NCBI GenBank assembly: GCA_910576815.1
Contig: CAJTKA010000009.1
Span: forward strand, 34,346-98,345
DNA from: an uncultured Lachnospiraceae bacterium
Lineage (GTDB): Bacteria > Bacillota > Clostridia > Lachnospirales > Lachnospiraceae
DNA: 64,000 nt
Reading direction: 5' to 3'
Made by a program: the position numbers and the translations under genes. Positions 51,910 to 61,379 of the stretch are shown here, in pieces. Numbering within the stretch: the stretch's first letter is position 1; each line of letters opens with the position of its first letter. Below the pieces are notes generated by a model. That model was not told where the DNA came from. It saw only the letters and a list, made by a program, of their open reading frames with translations, and searched no databases.

Positions 51910-53049
51910 ATGATGAATAGAAGTAAAAAAATCATCCTCATCGGCCCAATATACCCGTACAAAGGCGGAATCTCCCACTACACGGGACTTATGTACCGCG
52001 AATTGGCAAAACGGCACGATGTGGAAATGATTTCCTATAAGATGCAGTACCCTAAATTCCTTTTTCACAAGGAGCAGCGGGATTACAGCAATGACAGCTT
52101 CAAAATAGAGGGCGCGCAGTACCTGCTCCACACGGCGAATCCCTTCAACATTGTAAAGACGGCGCGCTATATCAGACGCAGAAAAGCGGATTTGGTGGTG
52201 ATTCAGTGGTGGCATCCCTATTTTGCGCCCTGCTATTTTCTGCTCACATGGTTTATGGGAAAACAAAACATTGTGTTCGTCTGTCATAACGTGTTTCCTC
52301 ATGAGCGGTTTCCATTGGATAAAATACTTACCAGGCTGGCATTAAATAACGGGAGTCATTTTATTGTACACGCGGCGGAGGAAGCAAAAGAATTGATCAG
52401 GATTCAGCCGAATCCTGATTATGTGGTGACGCCGCATCCGACTTATAATGCGTTTCGCTTCGAAGGTATGAGCAGGGAGCAGGCACGGGAGCAGCTTTCT
52501 ATCGGGCAGGAGGAACGGATCCTGCTCTTTTTCGGATATGTGCGGGAGTATAAAGGCCTGAAATATCTGCTGCGCGCCATGCCCGAGATCTGCCGTGAGG
52601 ATGAGAAGGTGAAACTGTGGGTCGTCGGGGAGTTCGGCGCGGACAGGGAGGAGTATTTCAATCTGATCCATGAATTGGAAATAGAGGATCGCGTGCAGGT
52701 GCGGGATGCTTACACGCCGGACCGTGAGGTCGAAAAGTATTTTGCGGCGGCGGATCTGGTGGTACTTCCCTATACATCCGCCACCCAGAGTGGGATCGTG
52801 CAAATCGCGTACGGATTTACGAAGCCTGTAGTGGTGACTGACGTGGGAGGATTGCCGGATGTGGTGAAGGACGGCGAAACCGGATATATCGTGGAAGCGG
52901 GAAATCCGCAGGCGATCGCGGGGGCAGTGGTCCGATTTTTCCGAGAAGGACAGGCGCAGAGAATGCAGGAAAATATTGAGAAAGAGGCTTACCGGTTCTC
53001 GTGGGAGAGGATGGGGGAGGTTTTGGAGGAGTTTATGCGGGAGGGGTAG
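51910..53049 (+). CDS. Glycosyltransferase family 4
   Basis: 379 residues, GT-B fold. The N-terminal half has IYPYKGGISHYT and the C-terminal half carries FGYVREYKGLKYLLRA and the donor-binding VLPYTSATQSGIVQIAYGF with TDVGGLPDVV. It probably adds a sugar to a surface glycan on the inner membrane face; donor and acceptor are unknown. The ribosome site is weak. It begins the polysaccharide region and is oriented away from the recombinase gene. Confidence 0.9.
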   Translation: MMNRSKKIILIGPIYPYKGGISHYTGLMYRELAKRHDVEMISYKMQYPKFLFHKEQRDYSNDSFKIEGAQYLLHTANPFNIVKTARYIRRRKADLVVIQWWHPYFAPCYFLLTWFMGKQNIVFVCHNVFPHERFPLDKILTRLALNNGSHFIVHAAEEAKELIRIQPNPDYVVTPHPTYNAFRFEGMSREQAREQLSIGQEERILLFFGYVREYKGLKYLLRAMPEICREDEKVKLWVVGEFGADREEYFNLIHELEIEDRVQVRDAYTPDREVEKYFAAADLVVLPYTSATQSGIVQIAYGFTKPVVVTDVGGLPDVVKDGETGYIVEAGNPQAIAGAVVRFFREGQAQRMQENIEKEAYRFSWERMGEVLEEFMREG

Positions 53050-53121
53050 AAAAGGTTGATGCGTCAATCTTTCTACGGATAGTTAGGATTTCAAATATGG
53101 GTGGTGCTTGGTATGTATTAG

Positions 53122-53149
53122 TTGTAAAATACAAAGTATGTGGTACAAT
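53122..53149 (+). promoter_or_regulatory. Promoter for the ATPase-nuclease module
   Basis: TTGTAA (53122-53127) and TACAAT (53144-53149) are spaced by 16 nt with an extended TGG before the -10, 53 nt upstream of the ATPase start. The module therefore has its own transcription. Confidence 0.7.
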
Positions 53150-53202
53150 AAATATTAACGAAAAGAGCAGATTAGCTTTCATCCATGTGAGGTAAAATAT
53201 TT

Positions 53203-54531
53203 ATGAGTGTCTTGAAGATTAAGAATTTTGGCCCAATCAGCAATCTGACGATCAACGTAGATAGAAATATCAATATTATAATCGGCCCTCAGGCGTCGGG
53301 GAAAAGTACAATTGGAAAAGTATTTTTTTTCTGCAAGAAAATAAGGGACTATTATGTGGACTTTATTTTACAGGATTCCCTTTTTTTACAGACACATCCC
53401 AATGAGTTGTATATCAACTTTTTGAAGTATATTCGCAGAAATTTTATGGGGTGCTTTGGGACGACGACACATATGCCTCCGTTTGAGATTGTTTATTCTT
53501 TTCAAAGCTCGCAATCAGTAATAATCAGCTTGAAGGAAAGATATGCCTTTTTTGAATTTTCGAGTGGAATTGAGAAAGAGATTCGGGCTTCTCTCATTGA
53601 TGCACATAAAATATATAAAGAAAATCAGTCACAGACAAACATGAGTTTCGTTGCCAGTTTTAATAATAAGCTTAACTTGAAAAATGAGATAAAGGTTCAT
53701 TTTACGGAGTTGGCAAATAAAATATTTGGATCTGATGAAGATATTATTTATATCCCGGCAGGAAGAAGCCTTTTATCCGTATTGTCGGATCAGCTGGATG
53801 TAATTGACATTTCAACATTGGATTTGTCAATGAAAGAGTTTATGGAAAGAATCAGAATTACGAGAACGCGATTTGGTACAAAACTGGACAGTGTCGTACG
53901 TGATTACTTGAAAACCGTGCAGGGGCAGATAAAAAATACCGATATTGATATTGCAAAGGAACTGATCAAGTATGTATTAAAAGCTGAATATGTCAATGAT
54001 ACCGACGGGGAAAAGCTATATTTTGATGATACCCATTGGGTGAAACTAATCTATGGATCATCGGGACAACAGGAGTCTCTGTGGATTTTATTGTTACTGT
54101 TTATTATCATTCTTGAAAAACGAAAAGCGTATGTTGTTTTGGAAGAACCGGAGGCACATTTATATCCGGAGGCGCAAAGACATATGGTTGAGTTTATTGC
54201 GTTAACGATGAACTCCAGTAATAGCAAATTTTTGGTTACGACACATAGTCCGTATATTCTATCTTCGGCGAATTTGCTAATTCAGTCAGCGATTGTTGAG
54301 AATCAAGCGGCGCTTAGGACGGAAGAAATGATAATAAAAAAGCAGTTGAGAATTTCTCCGCAGAGAATTTCAGCGTATAAGATCAATGAAAAAGAAGGTG
54401 ATGATATTTTAAAGAGTATAATTGATGAACCGTCCGGACTGATAGAATCTATAGAAATTGATTCTATTTCTGAGAAAATCAACGAAGAAGCGGAAAAACT
54501 GGATATGCTGGAGATAAAATATGATTTGTGA
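53203..54531 (+). CDS. AAA-type (ABC/OLD-like) ATPase
   Basis: 442 residues, SMC/OLD-like ATPase. The N-terminal KIKNFGPISNLTINV and Walker A GPQASGKST lie near 25-37. Walker B VLEEPEAHLYPEAQR and the switch VTTHSPYILSS lie near 310-350, with an alpha-helical middle. The sequence is AT-rich compared with flanking genes. It overlaps the next gene by 11 nt. Paired ATPase and nuclease genes of this kind (for example Septu, Gabija) are often antiphage systems, but no known system is matched here. Confidence 0.85.
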   Translation: MSVLKIKNFGPISNLTINVDRNINIIIGPQASGKSTIGKVFFFCKKIRDYYVDFILQDSLFLQTHPNELYINFLKYIRRNFMGCFGTTTHMPPFEIVYSFQSSQSVIISLKERYAFFEFSSGIEKEIRASLIDAHKIYKENQSQTNMSFVASFNNKLNLKNEIKVHFTELANKIFGSDEDIIYIPAGRSLLSVLSDQLDVIDISTLDLSMKEFMERIRITRTRFGTKLDSVVRDYLKTVQGQIKNTDIDIAKELIKYVLKAEYVNDTDGEKLYFDDTHWVKLIYGSSGQQESLWILLLLFIIILEKRKAYVVLEEPEAHLYPEAQRHMVEFIALTMNSSNSKFLVTTHSPYILSSANLLIQSAIVENQAALRTEEMIIKKQLRISPQRISAYKINEKEGDDILKSIIDEPSGLIESIEIDSISEKINEEAEKLDMLEIKYDL

Positions 54532-55015
54532 TAAACTATACGAATGCTGTTTGGATGAAAAACATATTTGTGCATATAAGAAGAAATGTGTGGTCTATCA
54601 GGATAGTAGAACAAATGCTGCCTGTGAAGAAAAGGGGAAAAGATATAACCTTGTAAATGATAAAAGGTTTACTATTACTCTGTTTCATGTGGATGGAGGA
54701 ATGATTTTTGGGGGACCAGACGTGAAAAAATGCGATTTTCTGTATATCGTTGATGACTTGGAAAAGCCGACAGCTATTTTTGTTGAGTTGAAAGGAAAAG
54801 ATATTTACCAAGCAATTCGTCAAGTAAAGGAAACGATTGATAGATATGGAACAACACTTCAACGGAGAATTTATGCAAGAATCGTTTGTAATGCTGTTCC
54901 GAGATTGTATAATGATCCCAGCATAAGTAAATTACGGAAAGAGTTGATGAAGCGCTATAATGGAAATTTAAACATTTCTGAGAAGAACAAAGATGAAAAA
55001 TATTCGGAATTATAG
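54521..55015 (+). CDS. Cys-rich protein with a PD-(D/E)XK-like nuclease pattern
   Basis: 164 residues, not recognised as a named family. The N-terminal third has six cysteines (C3, C9, C10, C18, C23, C35) that could bind zinc. A D72 ... E89-L-K91 pattern (CDFLYIVDD, then VELKGKD), followed by a helix starting QAIRQVKET, resembles the PD-(D/E)XK nuclease core. It overlaps the upstream ATPase by 11 nt, so the two are almost certainly a functional pair. Nuclease activity is inference. Confidence 0.65.
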   Translation: MICDKLYECCLDEKHICAYKKKCVVYQDSRTNAACEEKGKRYNLVNDKRFTITLFHVDGGMIFGGPDVKKCDFLYIVDDLEKPTAIFVELKGKDIYQAIRQVKETIDRYGTTLQRRIYARIVCNAVPRLYNDPSISKLRKELMKRYNGNLNISEKNKDEKYSEL

Positions 55016-55028
55016 TTTTAATGCAGTG

Positions 55029-56168
55029 TCATTTCGGCTTTTTCATCTGCCTCTCCAGTTTTTCCGTTATTTGATGTTTTTCCACAAACAGGCGGACGAT
55101 ATTGATAAGTTGATTTAAAATACAAGCTGCTATTACATGCTTTTTGCGCAGCAGCCATATAATGACAGTGTTCCGCACAAATCCTTTTTTGGGAGCAACG
55201 ATGGCTGCGGCTGATTGAATGTAGGAAACGCTTTCACAGTTGCGAAAATTTTTGGTTGCGGCACGAAAAGAAACGGAGCCGTCCATCCGCTTTTGCCCAA
55301 GTAATGCGGCCAGATTATCCAATTGCTGCAGCGCATTTCGACATTGCTGCACATAAAGGTATTCATTTAGGATATCACGGGAAATACCGTGATCAGCAAG
55401 CTGTTTGCTCACATAAGATGTCAGGCGGCGCTGCCTTTCCTCCAGATCGGAACGATATTTTTTCGCGCTGTGATAGGTTTCCGAATCGGAATTGGTGTTC
55501 CAGTAATATAAAATATCAGACAGAGTGGATATTTTTTCAGCACATAAAAAAAGCTGAAGGAGCATGGTGAAGTCATCTTCATGGGTGACAAAGGTACGGA
55601 ATTGCATGGCATGATCGTCTATCAGACGTTTAGAAATAACGCACTTCCATATACTCATATAGATACTGATCTCGTCGTTGCCATGAGAGGCAAAGCCTTG
55701 AAAGAGCATGGGAAGGAGCAACCTTTCCGTGATGAGCCGTCCATGATACGAACAGTCTGTAAATTGTTCAAAAATAACGGTTCCGCCGTTTTTCTTCAGT
55801 CTGTAAGCACCACAGACAGCGGCTTGGCTGCCGTCAATGACAATTCTTTCTATCATTTTTTGGTACATATCAGACGCCACTTTATCATCCTGATCACAGA
55901 AACCGATATAGTCGCCGGTGACATGGGAAAGCCCAAAGTTTCGCGCATCGCCAATACCGCCGTTTTCCTTGTGGAACACATAGACACGGGAATCTGTCTT
56001 TGCCAGTTTTTGGCAGAGTGCCAGTGATCCATCGGTGGAGCCGTCGTCGATCAGAAGAAGCTCCAGATTTTGATGGGAGGAGCCTAAAAGATTTCTAACG
56101 GTATTTTCAATGTGTTTTTCCCCATTGTAGACAGGGACAATGATACTCAGCTTTAATTTTTCGATCAT
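55029..56168 (-). CDS. Glycosyltransferase family 2
   Basis: 379 residues from the ATG at 56168 (MIEKLKLSIIVPVYNGE); the frame extends to 56249 but homologues start near this point. GT-A motifs are present: IVPVYNGEKHIENTV, LLIDDGSTDGS and the DxD-like CDQDDK. The C-terminal part is helical and basic with possible membrane contact. It is the only minus-strand gene in this part and converges with the ATPase-nuclease module. Sugar specificity is unknown. Confidence 0.87.
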   Translation of the reverse strand: MIEKLKLSIIVPVYNGEKHIENTVRNLLGSSHQNLELLLIDDGSTDGSLALCQKLAKTDSRVYVFHKENGGIGDARNFGLSHVTGDYIGFCDQDDKVASDMYQKMIERIVIDGSQAAVCGAYRLKKNGGTVIFEQFTDCSYHGRLITERLLLPMLFQGFASHGNDEISIYMSIWKCVISKRLIDDHAMQFRTFVTHEDDFTMLLQLFLCAEKISTLSDILYYWNTNSDSETYHSAKKYRSDLEERQRRLTSYVSKQLADHGISRDILNEYLYVQQCRNALQQLDNLAALLGQKRMDGSVSFRAATKNFRNCESVSYIQSAAAIVAPKKGFVRNTVIIWLLRKKHVIAACILNQLINIVRLFVEKHQITEKLERQMKKPK

Positions 56169-56292
56169 ATGCCGACGGTAACCTCCCAAATTACGGAAAC
56201 AATTCCTTTGGAGCAGATTTATCATAGCATGAAATGGCAATCTGTGCAATTTTCGAAAAGAATATTCAGAAATTATTTTAAACTGTGCGGAC

Positions 56293-56321
56293 TTTACACT
56301 TTTTGCTCATTTTGCTATACT
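56293..56321 (+). promoter_or_regulatory. Promoter for the 63-residue gene
   Basis: TTTACA (56293-56298) and TATACT (56316-56321) are spaced by 17 nt with extended TGC, 48 nt before the start. The same arrangement recurs at 57652-57680. Confidence 0.8.
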
Positions 56322-56368
56322 TATCATGTAATAATCCATATCGGCTATAATAGAAAGTAGGTGATGAA

Positions 56369-56560
56369 ATGCCCTCGAATGGCGAGATTGTGAAAGATGT
56401 AGTTGAACAATTCCAAAAGGTGCAGGCGCACATGAAAAATGCCAGAGAAGAGAATGCTGCAAAAACCTATGAAGGATTAAAAAAGGATTATAAATCATTA
56501 AAGGCAATATTAAATTCTCTGGGCGTAAATTTGACAGATATTGATGAGATGAAGGAGTAG
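56369..56560 (+). CDS. Small helical protein of unknown function
   Basis: 63 residues, not recognised. Mostly charged helix (VVEQFQKVQAHMKNARE, then GLKKDYKSLKAIL), suggesting a short coiled coil. It is supported as a real gene by the strong promoter 48 nt upstream, an AGGTGA ribosome site 4 nt before the ATG, and a terminator just after the stop. It is thus a complete one-gene unit between two glycosyltransferases. Confidence 0.75.
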   Translation: MPSNGEIVKDVVEQFQKVQAHMKNAREENAAKTYEGLKKDYKSLKAILNSLGVNLTDIDEMKE

Positions 56561-56567
56561 TAGGTGG

Positions 56568-56616
56568 AAGACGTAGAGTCAGGCGTATCATCAAACGCGA
56601 CCCTGCGTCTTTTTAA
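56568..56616 (+). terminator. Terminator after the small gene
   Basis: A long imperfect stem from AGACGTAG (about 56569) to CTGCGTCT, with an inner GCGT/ACGC pairing, ends in TTTTTAATT. Confidence 0.75.
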
Positions 56617-56667
56617 TTAAAGCATATGGATGGTCGGGAATTTGTAAGGCTTTGGAATGGGGGAAAT

Positions 56668-57567
56668 ATGAAAAACGCAGTAGAACAGGCGGAGATCATG
56701 ATGCCGCAGAAGCTGCCTTTGATTTCGATTATTGTGCCGGTGTATCAGGTAAAAGACTACATCAGTGAGTGCGTGGAATCACTGTTAGCACAGACTTATA
56801 CGAATTTGGAGATTCTTTTGGTGGATGATGGCAGCACGGATGGGTCGGGGGAAATATGCGATCGATATGCGGAACGTGAGAGCGGGGTGCGGGTGGTGCA
56901 TCAGGAGAATCAGGGACCCTCTGTAGCTAGAAATGCGGGATTGGACTCTGCAAAGGGGGAATATATTGCTTTTGTAGACTCCGATGATGTAGTGCTGCCA
57001 GATTTTATAGAGGCATTGTATCGGCTTGTGAATGAATATCAGGCTGATATAGCTGCCTGTAATTTTGTGAGATGCCATACGGATGAATTGAAACGACTTA
57101 GAAACGCTGCTGAAAAAGGCGGTTATTCAGAAGACAAGGGCAAAAATCCGCAAGTGATATGTATGTCTTCAGAGCAGATGCTTCGCCAGTGGCATGGAAG
57201 ATACAAGAGGTGGGAAACGATTGCGTGCAATAAGTTATATAGGAAGTGCGTTTTTGATATAGGAAAGGCGGGAAAAATTCGTTTTCCGATTGGCAGGAAG
57301 CTTGAGGATGTGTTGACGAGTCACTTGATCGCAGCAAATGCGAAGCAGATTGTATTAACGACACATGGCTTGTATCTTTATCGAATCAGAGCCGGAAGCC
57401 GTGCAAGCCAGTCCAGGACGGTAGAGCAGATGAATGAGAATCTCCGCGCGCAGAGAGAGCGGATGGCGTTTTTTAAGGAGAAGCGGTACTTGCGGGCGTA
57501 TATGAACCTGTGGGTGGGGTATGTGCTGCATTGGCTGTGGTTTGGGTGGATGAGAGTGAAGGGCTGA
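56668..57567 (+). CDS. Glycosyltransferase family 2
   Basis: 299 residues from the ATG at 56668; an in-frame ATG at 56626 is less likely and neither has a good ribosome site. GT-A motifs are SIIVPVYQVKDYISE, LLVDDGSTDGSGE and DSDDVVLPDF. A conserved W-rich C-terminus (LHWLWFGWMR) may sit at the membrane. Probably adds a residue to a surface glycan. It stands between the small-gene terminator and a promoter-rich gap. Confidence 0.88.
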   Translation: MKNAVEQAEIMMPQKLPLISIIVPVYQVKDYISECVESLLAQTYTNLEILLVDDGSTDGSGEICDRYAERESGVRVVHQENQGPSVARNAGLDSAKGEYIAFVDSDDVVLPDFIEALYRLVNEYQADIAACNFVRCHTDELKRLRNAAEKGGYSEDKGKNPQVICMSSEQMLRQWHGRYKRWETIACNKLYRKCVFDIGKAGKIRFPIGRKLEDVLTSHLIAANAKQIVLTTHGLYLYRIRAGSRASQSRTVEQMNENLRAQRERMAFFKEKRYLRAYMNLWVGYVLHWLWFGWMRVKG

Positions 57568-57580
57568 AAGGGCGGTGTGG

Positions 57581-57680
57581 TTGTAAAATCGATAAAATAT
57601 GATATAATGTAAGTGTTTATCGCAAAAATGCAACTGGAAAAACCCGTCGGCTTTACACGTTTTTTATATTTTGCTATACT
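57581..57680 (+). promoter_or_regulatory. Tandem promoters upstream of the polysaccharide operon
   Basis: Two promoters: TTGTAA (57581-57586) with TATAAT (57603-57608), spacing 16; and TTTACA (57652-57657) with TATACT (57675-57680), spacing 17 and extended TGC. Another TGCTATAAT lies just downstream. The remaining leader to 57807 holds a GTGTAA/TTACAC hairpin near 57724-57739 and no known riboswitch. Confidence 0.65.
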
Positions 57681-57807
57681 TGTATTGCTATAATAGATCA
57701 TGTCGCATTTAGGGTAGCTCAGGTGTAAGTTTTTACACTCCTTCCTAGTGGAAATAACTCTAAAATATTGGAGATAACAATGATAACTATGATAAAGGAA
57801 CCGGGAA

Positions 57808-58896
57808 ATGCAAGCAACTAAGAAAAAGATGTTGTATATCATGGGAGTCGACTGGGAGTGGATTTACCAAAGACCACACGTGATCGCGGAATACTTGAGC
57901 AGAGACTATGACGTAACGGTTGCATACCCGGTAAAGCTTTGGGATAGTCATATCGCAAAAAGGAGCGAAAGGGAGCCCGCGAAGATTCAGAAGTTAAAGT
58001 TATGGACGCTTCCTTTTCAAAGAAAAAGTAAACTGGTTGGCAGGATCGCAGATTGGTATAAACGCGGGTTATTGAAAAATTGTCAGCGGTATGATTATAT
58101 TTATATTAGTTATCCGATAGATATTGAGTATATTTCAGCAGATTATAAGGGAATCCTTATTTATGACTGCATAGATGATTATGAACAGATGTGCCGTGAT
58201 GAAAATTGGCAAGAAAGAGTACGGCAGGATGAAAAATTTTTACTGCAAAGGAGCGACATTGTTTTTGTATCTTCGCAGAATTTGTGGGAAAAGAAAGTGG
58301 ATTTGTGTAACAATTCTTTAAATTTGGTGAGAAATGGGACAGGCTTTCAAAAAATTTTTGATGTTAAAAGTGCCGTGATAAAGGAACGATATCTTCTGGG
58401 TTATATTGGCACGATTGCAGAGTGGTTTGACTATGATCTGATCAAGAATAACTCCCAAAAATGCAAGGCATTAGAATACCATCTGATCGGGCCATGCATC
58501 AGGGCGGATCAGATGAGGGATAACGAGATTATTTATGATGGAATTGTTGATCATGAAAGGCTGCAATCCTATGTGAAAGAATATGATTGCCTGATCATGC
58601 CATTTGTTGTCAATGAAATAGTGCAGGCCGTAGATCCGGTCAAACTGTATGAATATATAGCATTTGGCAAGTGTATCATCAGCGTATACTACAAGGAATT
58701 GGAATATTTCCGGGATTATGTATATTTTTACACGAGCGAGAAAGAGTATCATGAGTTGACAGATAGATTGATTAGTCAGGGGTTCCCGCCCAAATATAAC
58801 AGGGAGCAGCAGGAGGCATTTTTGTCGGAGAACAGCTGGGAGAAAAGATATCAAAAGATCCATCAATTGATCGAGAGGCTGAATCCAAAGGAGTGA
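57808..58896 (+). CDS. TuaH-like glycosyltransferase
   Basis: 362 residues, GT-B type, resembling the TuaH group of teichuronic-acid glycosyltransferases. The N-terminal VDWEWIYQRPHVIAEYLS and the C-terminal VDPVKLYEYIAFGKCIIS (donor-site region) are typical. It starts the wecB-exporter operon. Lower GC than the chromosomal core. Exact sugar unknown. Confidence 0.8.
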   Translation: MQATKKKMLYIMGVDWEWIYQRPHVIAEYLSRDYDVTVAYPVKLWDSHIAKRSEREPAKIQKLKLWTLPFQRKSKLVGRIADWYKRGLLKNCQRYDYIYISYPIDIEYISADYKGILIYDCIDDYEQMCRDENWQERVRQDEKFLLQRSDIVFVSSQNLWEKKVDLCNNSLNLVRNGTGFQKIFDVKSAVIKERYLLGYIGTIAEWFDYDLIKNNSQKCKALEYHLIGPCIRADQMRDNEIIYDGIVDHERLQSYVKEYDCLIMPFVVNEIVQAVDPVKLYEYIAFGKCIISVYYKELEYFRDYVYFYTSEKEYHELTDRLISQGFPPKYNREQQEAFLSENSWEKRYQKIHQLIERLNPKE

Positions 58897-58942
58897 TCAT
58901 AGATTGGCTGCGGGATTGATCTTAGAAAGGAAGTTATAAGAT

Positions 58943-60067
58943 ATGAAAGTCATGAGTGTATTTGGCACCAGACCGGAAGCTATCAAAATGTGTCCGCTGG
59001 TAAAAGAATTAGGGAAATATCAGGAGATAGAAAGCGTTGTATGCCTGACCGGACAGCATAGAGAGATGCTTCAGCAGGTCATAGATATATTTGGAATAGA
59101 TGTAAAATATAATTTGGACATTATGCAGCCAAGGCAGACATTGACGACGATTACGACCTCTGTTTTGGAAAAGATGGAAAATGTGCTGATAGAAGAAAAA
59201 CCGGATATTGTACTGGTGCATGGCGATACGACCACATCATTTGTAGCAGCGTTGGCGGCTTTTTATCAGCAGATCCCGGTAGGGCATGTGGAGGCGGGAC
59301 TTCGTACATATGACAAGTATTCGCCTTATCCGGAAGAAATGAACCGATCTTTGACCGGTAGAATTGCGACGTTGCATTTTTCCCCGACGGAAAATAACAA
59401 AAGGAATCTTGCAAAAGAAAATGTAACAGAAAATGTTTATGTGACTGGAAATACCGTTATTGATGCATTTCAGACGACTGTAAAAGAAAGTTATATTTAC
59501 AAAGATGAGGACTTAAAAAAGATTGATTTTAATGGCAAGAGATGTATTCTCATGACTGCACATAGACGAGAGAATCTCGGGCAGCCGTTAGAGAATATCT
59601 GTCATGCGGTGAAAAGGTTGGTGGAGGAGTATCCGGACATTGAAGTGGTGTATCCGGTGCACATGAATCCGGCAGTGCGGGATACCGCGATGGCGATACT
59701 GGGAGAGCTGGACAGAGTACATTTGATACATCCGTTGGATGTGGAGGATATGCATAATCTCATGTCCAAAAGTTATCTGGTGATGACGGATTCGGGCGGT
59801 CTGCAGGAAGAGGCTCCGGCTTGTGGTGTGCCGGTTTTGGTATTGAGGACGGAGACCGAGAGACCGGAGGCAGTGGAGGCCGGTACGGTTAAGGTGGTTG
59901 GAGTGAATGAGGATGTGATTTATCGGAATGCGGTCACATTGTTGACGGATCAGAAGGTTTATCAGGAGATGGCCAAGGCAGTTAATCCGTATGGGGATGG
60001 ACATGCCAGTGAGAGAATCGTGAAATATATTTTAGAGTGGATGACTGATAAAGAGCAGGAAGATTGA
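58943..60067 (+). CDS. wecB: UDP-N-acetylglucosamine 2-epimerase (non-hydrolysing)
   Basis: Interconverts UDP-GlcNAc and UDP-ManNAc, supplying ManNAc for surface glycans. 374 residues, with GTRPEAIKMCPL at the N-terminus, HGDTTTSF, HVEAGLRTYDKYSPYPEE, and TAHRRENLG. GAAAGGAAG precedes the ATG. It is followed after 2 nt by the exporter permease, so the polymer exported probably contains ManNAc or a derivative. Confidence 0.95.
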   Translation: MKVMSVFGTRPEAIKMCPLVKELGKYQEIESVVCLTGQHREMLQQVIDIFGIDVKYNLDIMQPRQTLTTITTSVLEKMENVLIEEKPDIVLVHGDTTTSFVAALAAFYQQIPVGHVEAGLRTYDKYSPYPEEMNRSLTGRIATLHFSPTENNKRNLAKENVTENVYVTGNTVIDAFQTTVKESYIYKDEDLKKIDFNGKRCILMTAHRRENLGQPLENICHAVKRLVEEYPDIEVVYPVHMNPAVRDTAMAILGELDRVHLIHPLDVEDMHNLMSKSYLVMTDSGGLQEEAPACGVPVLVLRTETERPEAVEAGTVKVVGVNEDVIYRNAVTLLTDQKVYQEMAKAVNPYGDGHASERIVKYILEWMTDKEQED

Positions 60068-60069
60068 AT

Positions 60070-61368
60070 ATGTGTATAAAACGCAAAAAAGACATAGCTT
60101 ACATTGCTGGCAGTATTTTCATAACAATAGTATTTATATTGCTTTTTTCAAATATTGATTTGATAAAGGGTGATTTAAATGAGGAGATACAATATAACAG
60201 CGGAGTAGTGCAAGCATATTTATATGAAGATAATCTATATAGATTTGCGATTGTAGATATTGATCAACTTATATATCAAATGGAGTTGCGTGTAGCGGCG
60301 GAAAGGGAAGATTTTCAGGTTGAAGTTCACTATCAAGGATTTGATAGTGAGGAATACTTTCAAGTGCATGTTAAGAAGATTGGATATGATGACGGAGTCG
60401 TAACATTCATTTTACAGGATGCTGGTGAAGCTAAGAATTTATATGTAGATATTTATGGTGAATTTGAGAAGGAACCATCAATTATAATTGATAAGATTTC
60501 TTCTACATTTAAGATTATGTGGGAAACCGTAGTTTTGGGAATTTGTATTCTTGGACTTGCATTTGTTATATTTGTTAAAAGAGATTTCCTGTTTGATATA
60601 TATAATAACAAAGATATTTTAACTATGTTATTATCAAATGATATAAATGCACGATATGCGGGTTCGTTTTTTGGCGGAATATGGAGCTATGCACAACCAC
60701 TGATTTCGATTTTTGTATTTTGGTTTGTTTTTCAGTTAGGTTTTAAAAGTTCTCCCGTGCAGAATATGCCATTTATTTTATGGTTTTTACCGGCATATAT
60801 TGCATGGATGTATTTTCAAGATGTTATAGCTGGCTCAACTACTTGTCTAAGAGAATACTCATATTTAGTAAAAAAAATAAAATTTAAGGTAAGTATTATT
60901 CCCATTATTAAAGTTTTAGCTGCATTTAAAATACATATATGTTTTGTTGTAGTCACTTTTCTTATTTATGCAATTTATGGCATGAAACCAACTGTCAAGT
61001 GTTTGCAATTATTATATTATAGTTTTGCCATGGTTTTTTTGTTAACAGGTATTTCATGGTTAGTGGCGGTACTTAATGTTTTCATAAAAGATATGGCGCC
61101 TATTATAAATATCGTATTACAACTAGGTTATTTTGCTATTCCCATATTTTGGAATGAAGAAATGCTGCATCCGTTTGTTGTTAAAGTCTTGAAATTTAAT
61201 CCTGTATACTATATTGTTGAAGGCTATCGAAATAGCATTTGTGGCGGAATATGGTTTTGGGAAAATGTTAGATATATGTGTTACTATTGGGGAATTTCGA
61301 TTATAGTTTTTTGTATTGGATTATGGTTGTTTGACGGGGCAAAAAAGCACTTCTCAGATTTGCTATAG
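60070..61368 (+). CDS. ABC-2 polysaccharide/teichoic-acid exporter permease with N-terminal extension
   Basis: 432 residues from the ATG at 60070. The C-terminal 280 residues are a Wzm/TagG-like permease with six helices (GIWSYAQPLISIFVFWFVF, PIFWNEE). In addition there is an N-terminal transmembrane helix (about 10-30) and a predicted extracytoplasmic beta-rich domain (about 35-145) that ordinary Wzm proteins, about 260 residues long, lack. It may contact the emerging polymer or cell wall. The ATPase follows after 11 nt. Confidence 0.87.
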   Translation: MCIKRKKDIAYIAGSIFITIVFILLFSNIDLIKGDLNEEIQYNSGVVQAYLYEDNLYRFAIVDIDQLIYQMELRVAAEREDFQVEVHYQGFDSEEYFQVHVKKIGYDDGVVTFILQDAGEAKNLYVDIYGEFEKEPSIIIDKISSTFKIMWETVVLGICILGLAFVIFVKRDFLFDIYNNKDILTMLLSNDINARYAGSFFGGIWSYAQPLISIFVFWFVFQLGFKSSPVQNMPFILWFLPAYIAWMYFQDVIAGSTTCLREYSYLVKKIKFKVSIIPIIKVLAAFKIHICFVVVTFLIYAIYGMKPTVKCLQLLYYSFAMVFLLTGISWLVAVLNVFIKDMAPIINIVLQLGYFAIPIFWNEEMLHPFVVKVLKFNPVYYIVEGYRNSICGGIWFWENVRYMCYYWGISIIVFCIGLWLFDGAKKHFSDLL

Positions 61369-61379
61369 GGGGATTGATC

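Noticed and set aside
53046..53076. Hairpin overlapping the GT4 stop as a terminator
   Set aside because: The stem is good but no T run follows, so intrinsic termination is not supported.
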